Source: Cereibacter sphaeroides
GTDB taxonomy: Bacteria; Pseudomonadota; Alphaproteobacteria; Rhodobacterales; Rhodobacteraceae
Assembly (NCBI GenBank): GCA_003243455.1
Contig: QFQS01000003.1
Coordinates: forward strand, 434,001-498,000
Direction: 5' to 3'
Length of the DNA: 64,000 bases
Below are positions 9,336-17,633 of this stretch, in pieces (positions within the stretch are counted from its first letter, which is position 1; each line of letters starts with the position of its first letter). A program made the translations under genes and the position numbers. Under the pieces are notes generated by a model that made no database searches, was not told the DNA's origin, and worked only from the letters and a program-made list of their open reading frames with translations.

Positions 9336-10274
9336 ATGGCCCTTCCCGCCTATGCCACACCGCTGGAGCGTATCTGGCACTATGCCTATATCGTCATCTG
9401 CTGCGCGGTGTTCCTGTTCCTGATCTCACCGATCCTCATCGTCATCCCACTGTCCTTCAACGCCGAGCCCTACTTCACCTTCACCCAGAAGATGCTCAGT
9501 TTCGATCCGACCGGCTATTCGCTGCGCTGGTACGATCTGTTGCTGAGCCTTGGCATGCAGGCGCCCGAGGCGCCCAGGGACAGCGCCTGGTGGTCGGATG
9601 CATGGGCAAATTCGACATGGGTCAATGCAGCCAAGAACTCGGTCATCATCGGGTTCTGGGCCACCATCGTGGCAACGATCCTTGGGACGCTGGCGGCGCT
9701 GGGGTTGAGCCGGCCCGAGATGCCCTATCGGCGGCTGATCATGGCGATCCTGATTTCGCCCATGATCGTGCCGATCATCATCATCGCGACGGGGTTGTTT
9801 TTCTTTTACTCGAACCCATGCAGCATCGTAGGGCTTAGCTGCGGACGGCTGACGTCAACCTATCTGGGGGTGATCCTTGCCCACGCGACACTGGGCATAC
9901 CTTTCGTCATCATCACCGTGACCGCGACGCTTTCGGGCTTTGACCAATCATTGATCCGCGCGGCGGCCAGTCTTGGGGCCAACCCGCGCACGACCTTCTT
10001 CAAGGTGATCCTGCCGCTGATCCTGCCGGGGGTGATTTCGGGGGCTCTGTTCGCCTTTGTTACATCCTTCGACGAGGTGGTGGCTGTGCTGTTCCTTGCC
10101 GGGCCGGAACAGCAGACCATTCCGCGTCAGATGTGGAACGGTATCCGCGAGGCGATCAGCCCGGCGATCCTGGCTGTGGCGACAATCCTGGTCATCATCT
10201 CGATTGCGCTTCTGGCGACGGTCGAGTTACTGCGGCGGCGGTCGGAGCGGTTGCGGGGCGTGACGCCGCACTAA
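9336..10274 (+). CDS. PotC-like ABC permease
   Basis: This is the second membrane subunit of the importer, with 312 residues from ATG 9336 (GAGGGA 9 bases upstream). It starts 13 bases after the previous stop. Six helices are visible, with the EAA-like loop IRAAASLGANPRTTFFKVILP near residue 215. A hydrophilic periplasmic insertion lies between helix 1 and helix 2 (about residues 50-95), as in the partner permease but shorter. It is the last gene of the operon and converges on the AEC transporter gene. A short hairpin (AACCCT/AGGGTT, 10273-10290) follows the stop. Confidence 0.92.
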   Translation: MALPAYATPLERIWHYAYIVICCAVFLFLISPILIVIPLSFNAEPYFTFTQKMLSFDPTGYSLRWYDLLLSLGMQAPEAPRDSAWWSDAWANSTWVNAAKNSVIIGFWATIVATILGTLAALGLSRPEMPYRRLIMAILISPMIVPIIIIATGLFFFYSNPCSIVGLSCGRLTSTYLGVILAHATLGIPFVIITVTATLSGFDQSLIRAAASLGANPRTTFFKVILPLILPGVISGALFAFVTSFDEVVAVLFLAGPEQQTIPRQMWNGIREAISPAILAVATILVIISIALLATVELLRRRSERLRGVTPH

Positions 10275-10299
10275 CCCTCTTCTCAGGGTTGGCTGCCTG

Positions 10300-11238
10300 C
10301 TAGGGCAGGATTTGCAGCCAGCACCAGATGGTGACAATCGAGGCCGCGGTGGCGATCAGCACCGAGGATGCCGCGACCCGCATCGCGACGCCGTAAAGGC
10401 TGGCAAACATGTAGGCATTGGCGCCGGGGGCCATGGCGGCGGTCATCACTGCCGAGCGGAGCTGGTCGGTCGTGAGGCCCAGCACGCTGCGGCCAAGCGC
10501 CCAGGTGATGAGCGGATGCACGATCAGCGAGATCGTGCAGGCCATGGCGATAGTCCCGAAATCACCCGATGGCCGGTATCGGTTCAGGACGCCTCCCAGA
10601 CCGAACAGGGCGGCCGGAATGGCGGCGCTTGCCAGCATGTCGATGCCGGAGAACACCACCTTCGGAAGGGGGATGATCCCGAAGTTCACCAGGAATCCCG
10701 CGACGATGCCGACGACCAGAGAGTTCGAGAAAATGGCGACGATCACCTGACGACCGAGACTGAGCGCGGACAGGCCCGCGCCGCGGCTGCGCACCACCTC
10801 CATGATGGTGATGCCGAAGGCATAGAAGAGGGGAGCATGGACCGAAAGGATTGCATAGTTTCCCGACAGGGCATCCCGGCCATAGGCGCGCTCGGTGATC
10901 GGCAGGCCGAGCAGCAGCGAGTTCGAGAACAGGCAGACAAAGCCGATCGCCACGCAATCGGGCAGCGGTCGCTTGAAGATCAGCAAGGCACCAAGGAATC
11001 CAAGGACGAAACAGCTGAACGCGCCAAGGTAGAAGGCCAGGAACAAGTTGGTGTCATAGACCGCTGCAAGGTCCAGATGAGCGATGGAGCGGAACAGCAG
11101 GCAGGGAACCGCGAAACCCTGCGCGAACTTCATCAGCCCGTCGACCGCCGCATCGGAAAAGATGCCTGCGCGCGCTGCTGTCCAGCCGAAACCGATCACG
11201 ACGAAGACCGGCAGGATGACATCGAGCAGCGCTTCCAT
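10300..11238 (-). CDS. AEC (auxin efflux carrier) family transporter
   Basis: This 312-residue protein is highly hydrophobic, with about ten helices in two halves, as in the AEC/BASS-like transporters. It has the expected N-terminal ILPVFVVIGFGWTAAR and C-terminal TAAMAPGANAYMFASLYG segments. Bacterial AEC proteins export or import small organic acids, for example malonate or malate; the substrate here is not predictable. It starts 4 bases after the metallohydrolase stop, so it is the last gene of the tmk-holB-tatD-hydrolase run, an unexpected transporter tail on a housekeeping operon. Confidence 0.88.
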   Translation of the reverse strand: MEALLDVILPVFVVIGFGWTAARAGIFSDAAVDGLMKFAQGFAVPCLLFRSIAHLDLAAVYDTNLFLAFYLGAFSCFVLGFLGALLIFKRPLPDCVAIGFVCLFSNSLLLGLPITERAYGRDALSGNYAILSVHAPLFYAFGITIMEVVRSRGAGLSALSLGRQVIVAIFSNSLVVGIVAGFLVNFGIIPLPKVVFSGIDMLASAAIPAALFGLGGVLNRYRPSGDFGTIAMACTISLIVHPLITWALGRSVLGLTTDQLRSAVMTAAMAPGANAYMFASLYGVAMRVAASSVLIATAASIVTIWCWLQILP

Positions 11239-11242
11239 GTTC

Positions 11243-12034
11243 TCAGTCGCTGTCGATGGTCAACCCGTCATACGCCGGGCTGATATGGGGCGGAAGCTCG
11301 GTCGCTAGGGTGGCGTAGTCAAGGTCGATATGCATGTTGGTTATCACCGCGCGGCGCGGCTTCACCTTCGCAATCCATTCCAGCGCCAGCGCTAGATGGG
11401 CATGGGTCGGATGTGGCGTGCGGCGGAGGGCATCGAGGATCCAGACATCGAGGTTCTGCAGATGTGGCCAGCAGGCATCGGGTATGGCCAGCACATCAGG
11501 CAGGTAGGCCAGATCGTTGATGCGGAATCCCAGCGCCTCGATCGAGCCATGATCGACACGGAAGGGCTGGAACCGCATCGGGCCGCCCGCGCCTTCGATC
11601 TCAAAAGGGCAGTGGATCGTATGCATCTCGAGGATCGCGGGGTAGGGTGAGCCTTCGGGCTGGATGAAGGCATAGCCGAAGCGGGCGTAGAGCGACTCCT
11701 GCGTCGGTGGATCAGCCCAGACGGGCAAGCGGCGGCGGGTGTTGTAGACGATCTGGCGCAGGTCATCGATGCCATGCACATGGTCGGCATGGGCATGGGT
11801 ATAGACGACAGCATCAAGCTCGCCCACGCCCGCATCCAGAAGCTGGTCGCGCATGTCGGGCGAGGTGTCGATCAGGACGCGGGTGGTGCCGTCGGGTCCG
11901 GTCTGTTCCAGCAGCAGCGAACAGCGGCGGCGACGGTTTTTGGGATTGGCGGGGTCGCAGTCACCCCAAAGGCCGCCCAGCCGAGGCACGCCCCCCGATG
12001 AGCCGCAGCCAAGGATGGTGGCGCGCAACCCCAT
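11243..12034 (-). CDS. PhnP-like metallo-beta-lactamase-fold hydrolase
   Basis: This 263-residue metallohydrolase has the N-terminal GCGSSGGVPRLGG segment seen in PhnP-type phosphodiesterases and the metal-binding motif THAHADHVHGID. It likely binds two metal ions and cleaves a cyclic phosphate or another phosphodiester. The gene is commonly found after holB and tatD in alphaproteobacteria, where its physiological substrate is unknown; no phn (C-P lyase) genes are nearby. The ATG overlaps the tatD stop by one base (TGATG), so they are translated together. Confidence 0.88.
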   Translation of the reverse strand: MGLRATILGCGSSGGVPRLGGLWGDCDPANPKNRRRRCSLLLEQTGPDGTTRVLIDTSPDMRDQLLDAGVGELDAVVYTHAHADHVHGIDDLRQIVYNTRRRLPVWADPPTQESLYARFGYAFIQPEGSPYPAILEMHTIHCPFEIEGAGGPMRFQPFRVDHGSIEALGFRINDLAYLPDVLAIPDACWPHLQNLDVWILDALRRTPHPTHAHLALALEWIAKVKPRRAVITNMHIDLDYATLATELPPHISPAYDGLTIDSD

Positions 12035-12840
12035 CAGGCGGCTTTCGCGACGCGGGCCGCCTTGCTGAACAGCCGGTCGAAGTTGGCCGATGTCTGGGCG
12101 GCGAACTCGGCTTCTGACAGGCCGAAAAGCTTGGCTCCGACGCGGGCGGTATGGGCGGTATAGGCGGGTTCGTTGCGCTTGCCGCGATAGGGCGGCGGGG
12201 CGAGGTAGGGGCTGTCGGTCTCGACAAGGATGCGGTCGAGCGGGACAGCGTGGAAGATGTCGCGCAGGTGCTGCGATTTTGGGAAAGCGGCGATACCGGA
12301 CATCGACAGGTAGAACCCGAGGTCCAACGCCGCACGGGCGAGCTCGGGACCAGAAGAGAAGCAGTGCATCATGCAGGGATAGGCGCCCGCGCGGAATTCC
12401 TCGGTCAGGATGCGCGCCATGTCGTCATCCGCATCGCGGGCATGGATGATCAGCGGCAGCCCGGTCCGGCGCGAAGCCTCGATATGGATGCGCAGGCTTT
12501 CCTGCTGCTGCGCCTTGCTGTCGGCGCTGTAGTGGTAGTCGAGGCCGGTTTCGCCGATACCGACGAATTTCGGGTGGTGGGCGAGGGCGGTCAGGGTTTC
12601 GACGCTGATCAGCGGCTCTTCGCCCGCGCGCATCGGATGGGTGCCTGCGGCGTAGAAGATGCCCTCATTCGCCTCGGCGATGGCGCGCACCTTTGGTTCC
12701 TGATCCAGCCTCGTGCAGATCGTGACCATGCGGGTCACGCCAGCGGCGCGGGCACGGGCGATCACCGCGTCAAGTTCGCCGTTGAAGTCGGGGAAGTCCA
12801 GATGGCAGTGGGCATCGACAAGCTCGGGCGGCGCGGACAT
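12034..12840 (-). CDS. TatD family metal-dependent DNase
   Basis: TatD proteins are cytoplasmic TIM-barrel nucleases that act on 3' DNA ends. The 268-residue protein shows all family landmarks in order: VDAHCHLDF near the N-terminus (metal ligands), GIGETGLDYHY, IHARDADDD, MHCFSSG and the C-terminal LVETDSPYLAPPPYRG. It starts 5 bases after the holB stop and overlaps the next gene by one base. The position behind holB is the common arrangement across proteobacteria. TatD is not part of the Tat secretion machinery despite its name. Confidence 0.95.
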   Translation of the reverse strand: MSAPPELVDAHCHLDFPDFNGELDAVIARARAAGVTRMVTICTRLDQEPKVRAIAEANEGIFYAAGTHPMRAGEEPLISVETLTALAHHPKFVGIGETGLDYHYSADSKAQQQESLRIHIEASRRTGLPLIIHARDADDDMARILTEEFRAGAYPCMMHCFSSGPELARAALDLGFYLSMSGIAAFPKSQHLRDIFHAVPLDRILVETDSPYLAPPPYRGKRNEPAYTAHTARVGAKLFGLSEAEFAAQTSANFDRLFSKAARVAKAA

Positions 12841-12845
12841 GGAAT

Positions 12846-13991
12846 TTACCTCGGGGCGAGCTTGCCCGCCGTCTCGTCGATCTTCAGCACCATATCCATG
12901 AGAAGCGCGGCAGGGTCAAGGTTGACCGCCCGCCCGCGCCGCACCCGCGCCGAAAGCCCTTGCGCCAGATCGGCCCATGCCCGCGCAGAGGGCGCATCGG
13001 GTGAAAGTCGGGCAATCAAGGCGGCCTCGCCAGCGGCGGCCTCGGGCGGGGACTGGCCGGTCGCGCCAGCCCGGGCGAGACGGGCGAGGAACAGCTCGAT
13101 GAGGCGAAGGATAAGATCGAAGCTGGCCTCTTTGCCCCGGCCCGCACCAGACTCTGCCAGTGCAGCAGCGCCCATGCGGTCCAGACGAGGCAGGGTGCCG
13201 AAAAGGCGGACGATGCGTGCATAGAGGGCGACGCCGTCCAGCGTCTCTGCCCGGATCGCCTCGCCGACCGAGCCGCCAGACAGTTCGGCCAGCGCCGCGG
13301 CATCTTCGGTTTCGATCCCTGCGTTGCGTAGGGCTTGAGCCATGCCTTCGGCATCTATGGGGCCAAGCCGCAGATCGCGACAACGCGACCTGATGGTCGG
13401 CAGAAGGCGAGAGGGCTGGTGGCTGACCAACAGAAGGGTAACACCCTTTGGTGGCTCCTCCAGCAGTTTCAGCAGGGCGTTCGCGGCGCTGGTGTTCAGC
13501 TCATCCGCCGCGTCGATGATCGCCACGCGGCGTCCGCCATCGGCCGCGGCCATGTTGAAATAGCTTTTCATCCGGCGCACCTCGTCCACCGGAATATCCT
13601 GGGCGTGGCGCGGCGTTTCGGCCTTGTCATTCCAGGGGCGGCGCAGCAGGAAAAGGCGCGGTTCGGACAGCGCCAGCATCCGGCGGGCAACGGGATGTTC
13701 GGTGGGAATGTCCAGGCTTTCGGGAGGTGACGGGGCGAACATGCCGCCGTCATCCTCGGGCGTGGCCAGCAGGAAACGGGCGATCTTCCAGGCGAGCGTG
13801 GCCTTTCCTACGCCGCGTGGCCCCGAGATGAGCCAACCGTGATGCAGGCGGTCCCGCCGATAGGAGTCGAGGAAGGCAGCCTCTGCGGCCTGTTGTCCGA
13901 TGAGCAGACGTGTTTCGCGTGGGTGGGGTGCGCCCTCGACCCGGTCGGCTTCGGGCAATGGTTCCGAAAGATCAACGGGCGCGCGTGCCAT
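12846..13991 (-). CDS. holB: DNA polymerase III delta' subunit
   Basis: HolB is the delta' subunit of the clamp loader. The 381-residue protein carries an AAA+ core starting with HHGWLISGPRGVGKATLAWK (Walker A) and has TLLLVSHQPSRLLPTIRSRC, the sensor region with the SRC motif of clamp loaders. The segment VDEVRRMKSYFNMAAADGG matches the delta' fold. It overlaps tmk by one base (TAATG) and is followed by tatD. It is longer than the E. coli protein (334 residues), which is usual for alphaproteobacteria. Confidence 0.95.
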   Translation of the reverse strand: MARAPVDLSEPLPEADRVEGAPHPRETRLLIGQQAAEAAFLDSYRRDRLHHGWLISGPRGVGKATLAWKIARFLLATPEDDGGMFAPSPPESLDIPTEHPVARRMLALSEPRLFLLRRPWNDKAETPRHAQDIPVDEVRRMKSYFNMAAADGGRRVAIIDAADELNTSAANALLKLLEEPPKGVTLLLVSHQPSRLLPTIRSRCRDLRLGPIDAEGMAQALRNAGIETEDAAALAELSGGSVGEAIRAETLDGVALYARIVRLFGTLPRLDRMGAAALAESGAGRGKEASFDLILRLIELFLARLARAGATGQSPPEAAAGEAALIARLSPDAPSARAWADLAQGLSARVRRGRAVNLDPAALLMDMVLKIDETAGKLAPR

Positions 13992-14617
13992 TAGCGCGAC
14001 AGGCGCTGGGCGGCGATACGCGCGGTATCGGCTGCGATCACCTCAGGCGGCCGGGCGCCGTCGATGACGGCGAAGCGGGCAGGGGCCTTCGCGGCCAGTT
14101 GCAGGAAACCGGCGCGCATCGCGGTTTGCAGATCCAGCCCCATGTCCTCGAACCTCTGTTCGGGGCCGCGTCGCGCCACCGCGCGCGACAGACCGACGGC
14201 GGGATCTATGTCGATCAGGAAGGTCAGGTCCGGTTCGATCCCGATCATCAGATCATGCAGGCGGTCTACGGTCCCGCGCAGGTCGCCGCGGGAAATGCCC
14301 TGATAGAGCCGCGTCGAATCCGCGAAACGATCGGTGATGACGATTTCTCCCCTGGCCAATGCGGGACGGATTGTGCGTTCCAGATGATCGCGGCGGGCGG
14401 CGGTGAAAAGCAGGATTTCCGTTTCGGCCGACCAGCGCGCGGGGTCGCCTTCCAGCACCAGACGTCGGATTTCCTCGGCCCCCGGACTGCCACCGGGTTC
14501 GCGGGTCAGTGTGACGACATGACCCGCATTACGCATGGTTTCGGTAAGAAGCCTGGCCTGGGTGGATTTGCCCGAGCCGTCGATCCCCTCAAAGCTGATG
14601 AATAGCCCGCCGTTCAT
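13991..14617 (-). CDS. tmk: Thymidylate kinase
   Basis: Tmk phosphorylates dTMP to dTDP in DNA precursor synthesis. The 208-residue protein has the P-loop FEGIDGSGKSTQARLL at the N-terminus, the DR(Y/F) motif as TDRFADSTRLYQG and the TREPGGSPGAEEIRR segment, all at expected spacing. It is the first gene of the tmk-holB-tatD-hydrolase-AEC unit and lies 40 bases downstream of the carboxypeptidase gene, so all may share one transcript that begins at the SPOR lipoprotein gene. Confidence 0.97.
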   Translation of the reverse strand: MNGGLFISFEGIDGSGKSTQARLLTETMRNAGHVVTLTREPGGSPGAEEIRRLVLEGDPARWSAETEILLFTAARRDHLERTIRPALARGEIVITDRFADSTRLYQGISRGDLRGTVDRLHDLMIGIEPDLTFLIDIDPAVGLSRAVARRGPEQRFEDMGLDLQTAMRAGFLQLAAKAPARFAVIDGARPPEVIAADTARIAAQRLSR

Positions 14618-14657
14618 CTAAACTGGGCGCAGGGATTGGTATGACGCATCGGCCGCC

Positions 14658-15803
14658 TCAGCTCGCCGGGGCTTCGGTGGTCATCCGGGCGAAGAGGACG
14701 CGCGCGGCTGTCTCCAGCCGGCTCAGAATCCCCGCGCGATCCACGGCCGTCTCGGTCACAAGGGGCACGCGGGACTCCGGCAGGTCCGGCACTTTGATGA
14801 CAAGCTCGGCCACCTGTTGCCCTGCCTCAAGCGGGGCTTGCAGAGGTCCGGTGTAGCTGACCTCCGCTGATACGCCCTCTTGGACGAGAGCGGGAACCAG
14901 CAGCGAAATATCTTGCGCGGGTACAAGGCCAACTGTCGGCGCACTGCCAAGCCATACGTCTGCCTCGGCGATCCTCTGGCCGGCCTTGGCGACCGTTTTC
15001 TGCACGAACTGGCGGAAGGCCCAATTGACGATACGCTCTGCCTCTTCGGCGCGGGCGGTATCGCTTTCAAGCCCGGTGATGACGAAGATCACACGGCGTC
15101 CCCCCTGCACGGCCGATCCGACAAGGCCATAGCCTGCCTCTTCGGTATGGCCGGTCTTCAGCCCGTCGGCGCCGATGTTCAGCTTCAAGAGCGGGTTGCG
15201 GTTGAAGCGGTTGGCGGCGGCACGGTCTTTGTAGTTGAACTCGGTCTGGGCGAAGATTGCGTATTCCTCGGGAAAATCCTCGATGATGCGCTGGGCGACG
15301 ATGCCAAGGTCACGCATGCTCATCCGGTGCCTCGGATCTGGCCAGCCGGAAGCGTTGGCAAAGGTGGATTGCGTCATGCCAAGCGCCTTGGCGCGCTCGG
15401 TCATCTGGGCGGCAAAGGCCTCTTCGGTACCGGCCAGCCCTTCGGCCACCACGACGCAGGCATCATTGCCCGAGTTGATGATGATCCCGTGAATCAGGTC
15501 GCGCACCGTCGGGCGGTCCAGTTCGTTCAGGAACATGGTTGACCCGCCCATGGCCTTCGCCCGCGAGGACACGGCGAATGTCGTGTCCATGGTCACGCGC
15601 CCATCCTTCAGCGCCTCGAACAGCATGTAGAGCGTCATGAGCTTTGACATGGAGGCGGGCGGCAGCGCCACAGTGGCGTTCTTGTCCATCAGCACCGTAT
15701 GGGTGGTGTCGTCGAATACCCACGCAGCGGTCGCCCGCGTCTCAAATGCGTTGGCAGGCAGGGCGAACAGCGCGCTGAGCACAAGGGCAAGGCGGGTGAT
15801 CAT
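14658..15803 (-). CDS. D-alanyl-D-alanine carboxypeptidase (DacC/PBP5-type)
   Basis: This is a periplasmic low-molecular-weight penicillin-binding protein that trims the terminal D-Ala of peptidoglycan stem peptides. The 381-residue protein has a signal peptide (about residues 1-19, cleaved near ANA-FET), the catalytic S51-M-S-K54 motif, SGN at 111-113 and KTG at 216-218. The C-terminal beta-rich PBP5 domain follows (about 270-350). The end of the protein may form the membrane-associated tail. The gene lies 36 bases after the SPOR-domain lipoprotein gene, a common pairing in Rhodobacterales. Confidence 0.95.
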   Translation of the reverse strand: MITRLALVLSALFALPANAFETRATAAWVFDDTTHTVLMDKNATVALPPASMSKLMTLYMLFEALKDGRVTMDTTFAVSSRAKAMGGSTMFLNELDRPTVRDLIHGIIINSGNDACVVVAEGLAGTEEAFAAQMTERAKALGMTQSTFANASGWPDPRHRMSMRDLGIVAQRIIEDFPEEYAIFAQTEFNYKDRAAANRFNRNPLLKLNIGADGLKTGHTEEAGYGLVGSAVQGGRRVIFVITGLESDTARAEEAERIVNWAFRQFVQKTVAKAGQRIAEADVWLGSAPTVGLVPAQDISLLVPALVQEGVSAEVSYTGPLQAPLEAGQQVAELVIKVPDLPESRVPLVTETAVDRAGILSRLETAARVLFARMTTEAPAS

Positions 15804-15839
15804 CGGTGACGGTTTCCTTTCCAGTTCAGGCGTCGGGGC

Positions 15840-16955
15840 CTAGCCGTTGACGAAGTAGGCGTCTGTGAAGCCAAGTCCTTTGACCTTCTTCATAAGCGCC
15901 TCGCGCTCGGCGGAGGTGTTGGCTGGGCCAGCCGTGACGGTCCAATAGATCTTACCTTTGCCCAATTCCTTGCGAACGGTTGCGGGGCTGCCGGCCTTCG
16001 TCACCATTTCAGCGGCACGCTTGGCGTTTTCCTCGACGCTGAAGAAGCCAAGCTGGATCAGCGATTTGCCGCCCGACTTGGGGGCCGACGACGCAGCCGC
16101 TGCGGCTGGTGCCACAGCAGGCGCAGCCAATGCAGAGGCAGAGGGCAGGGCGGAGGAAGTGATCGCCCCGGCGGCTGGTGCCGTTGCCGCCAGCGCTTCG
16201 GTATCTATGGCCGCGCCATCAGCAGCCATTTCGGCGGCAGGTTCGGCTGTGTCGGTTTTCTTCTTGCGCTGCCACCACTTCTTCTTGGGTTCGGGTTCTT
16301 GGGTGGCGGCTGCCATGTCGGTTGCGGCGTCACCGGCACCTGCGGCGGGTGCAGTGCCATCGGCCTTGTCGATGGCGGCGGCAACGGCGGTCGTATCGAG
16401 CGTCGCATCGCTGGCTGCGGGTTTGCCTTCAGGCGCGGCTTCTGCAACGGTGGTTTCGGAAGCGACGGTCTCTGGCCCGTCGAGGATCGGCTGGCTTGCG
16501 TCCGGCGCGTCCGAAGGCGCTTCTTCGCGGCGCAGTGCAGTCACGTTCAACTGGCCCGGCTGGCCCGCAAGCATGCCGAGCGCCTCTGCCGCGTCCGAAG
16601 AGATCTGGATCTTTGGTCCCGGATTGTCACGCTCGCGGCGGAACAGCGCCCCGATCACGAACTTGCCGTTCGCTGTGTTGCGGATGATGACCCGTTCAGG
16701 ATCCTTGGCGTCGGGGGTTGCGACCCAGACCCCCCCCAGCGAAGGGCGGCCATCCCAAAGCCCCTGCTCGGTCACCTGGAACACCTGCGGTGCTTCGACG
16801 TCGCGATCGACAAGCTTTACCGATTTGGACTGCGCCGAAGGCGTAGCGCCGTCAGCCTCCGTCGACGCGGATTTGCCTGCACCTTCCACGCAGCCGCCGA
16901 GCGCCAGGGTTGCGATCAATAGAGTTGCCAGATGCCTGCTCGCCAAACCTGCCAT
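15840..16955 (-). CDS. SPOR-domain lipoprotein
   Basis: This is a septal-peptidoglycan-binding protein. The start is placed at ATG 16955, giving 371 residues. That start yields a lipoprotein signal with the lipobox LALGGC; the open frame upstream to 17117 encodes no signal and has no matching domain. A GGGGGCTT ribosome site precedes this ATG. The middle is Ala/Pro-rich and of low complexity (about 130-290) with an embedded basic stretch KKKWWQRKKK. The SPOR domain (about 300-371) contains IQLGFFSVEENAKRAAEMV and YWTVTAGP. It probably acts with the adjacent carboxypeptidase in wall remodelling. Confidence 0.85.
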   Translation of the reverse strand: MAGLASRHLATLLIATLALGGCVEGAGKSASTEADGATPSAQSKSVKLVDRDVEAPQVFQVTEQGLWDGRPSLGGVWVATPDAKDPERVIIRNTANGKFVIGALFRRERDNPGPKIQISSDAAEALGMLAGQPGQLNVTALRREEAPSDAPDASQPILDGPETVASETTVAEAAPEGKPAASDATLDTTAVAAAIDKADGTAPAAGAGDAATDMAAATQEPEPKKKWWQRKKKTDTAEPAAEMAADGAAIDTEALAATAPAAGAITSSALPSASALAAPAVAPAAAAASSAPKSGGKSLIQLGFFSVEENAKRAAEMVTKAGSPATVRKELGKGKIYWTVTAGPANTSAEREALMKKVKGLGFTDAYFVNG

Positions 16956-17161
16956 GCCCAAGCCCCCATGTTTTCGCGCGTTCTGTGTCGCGCTTGTCCC
17001 CCCGCCGCTTCCGGCAGGCTCTGCCCGATGCGCTTCCGCGCGCGCCATCATACCGAGGCACATCGCCCGTGGAAAGGGCGCCAGCCAGCCTTGGCGGATT
17101 TCCCCTGCGCAAGGCACGCTCTTTCCGAATCACGACTGTGTCATTAGGGGACTGGGGCAAC

Positions 17162-17251
17162 GGAGAAGTGGCAGAGTGGTTTATTGCACCGGTCTTGAAA
17201 ACCGACGTAGGTGAAAGCCTACCGTGGGTTCAAATCCCACCTTCTCCGCCA
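17162..17251 (+). tRNA. tRNA-Ser(UGA), reads UCA
   Basis: The 90-base sequence folds as a class II tRNA. The acceptor arm GGAGAAG (17162-17168) pairs with CTTCTCC (17241-17247), the discriminator is G and CCA is encoded at 17249-17251. The anticodon loop CTTGAAA gives anticodon TGA. A long variable arm (GTAGGTGAAAGCCTAC) and the T-loop GTTCAAATC are present. A short 7-bp hairpin (17264-17280) follows, then an AT-rich stretch, and together these probably act as the terminator. Confidence 0.96.
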
Positions 17252-17633
17252 CTATTCCGCCTCATCAACAAAATGTTGATAATAATATGTTTTTATATAT
17301 GATAATGTTTCTACCACATGAGTTCTCTCCATCTTTCCTGGATTCTGCCAGGTAAGCGGCAGACATGATCTCTTTTGCCAGCAAACAAGGAATCTGCCGC
17401 ATTCCTACAAATGAAGGACGTCCTGAGTTTCTTCAGGCCCCTGGGGTTGGGAAGCGGCTTGCCGTCGTGACCTCTCTGCTGGCTTGATGCCTTAGCTGCA
17501 GCGCCCAGCCCATTTGGAATGGCTCGCGTCAAATTCACCTGTCCAGGTTCAGACCTGAACGGGACCACCAACGTGAAATACAGATGAAGCTCTGATTCAG
17601 TGCGAGAAGGGCCTGTGCCTTGTCTGCCAGTCT
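17252..17633. other. AT-rich gap downstream of tRNA-Ser
   Basis: This 380-base gap starts with the hairpin ATCAACA-AAA-TGTTGAT and a run of A/T up to about 17325, far more AT-rich than the surroundings. The rest is moderate in composition. No coding sequence with family similarity was recognised; the long minus-strand frame here is the antisense of the permease gene running on into the gap. A weak dyad GTTCAG-AC-CTGAAC lies near 17547-17560. Confidence 0.5.

Noticed and set aside
10312..11283. Plus-strand frame of 323 codons over the AEC gene
   Set aside because: It is strongly charged and of low complexity, while the minus strand encodes a clean transporter.
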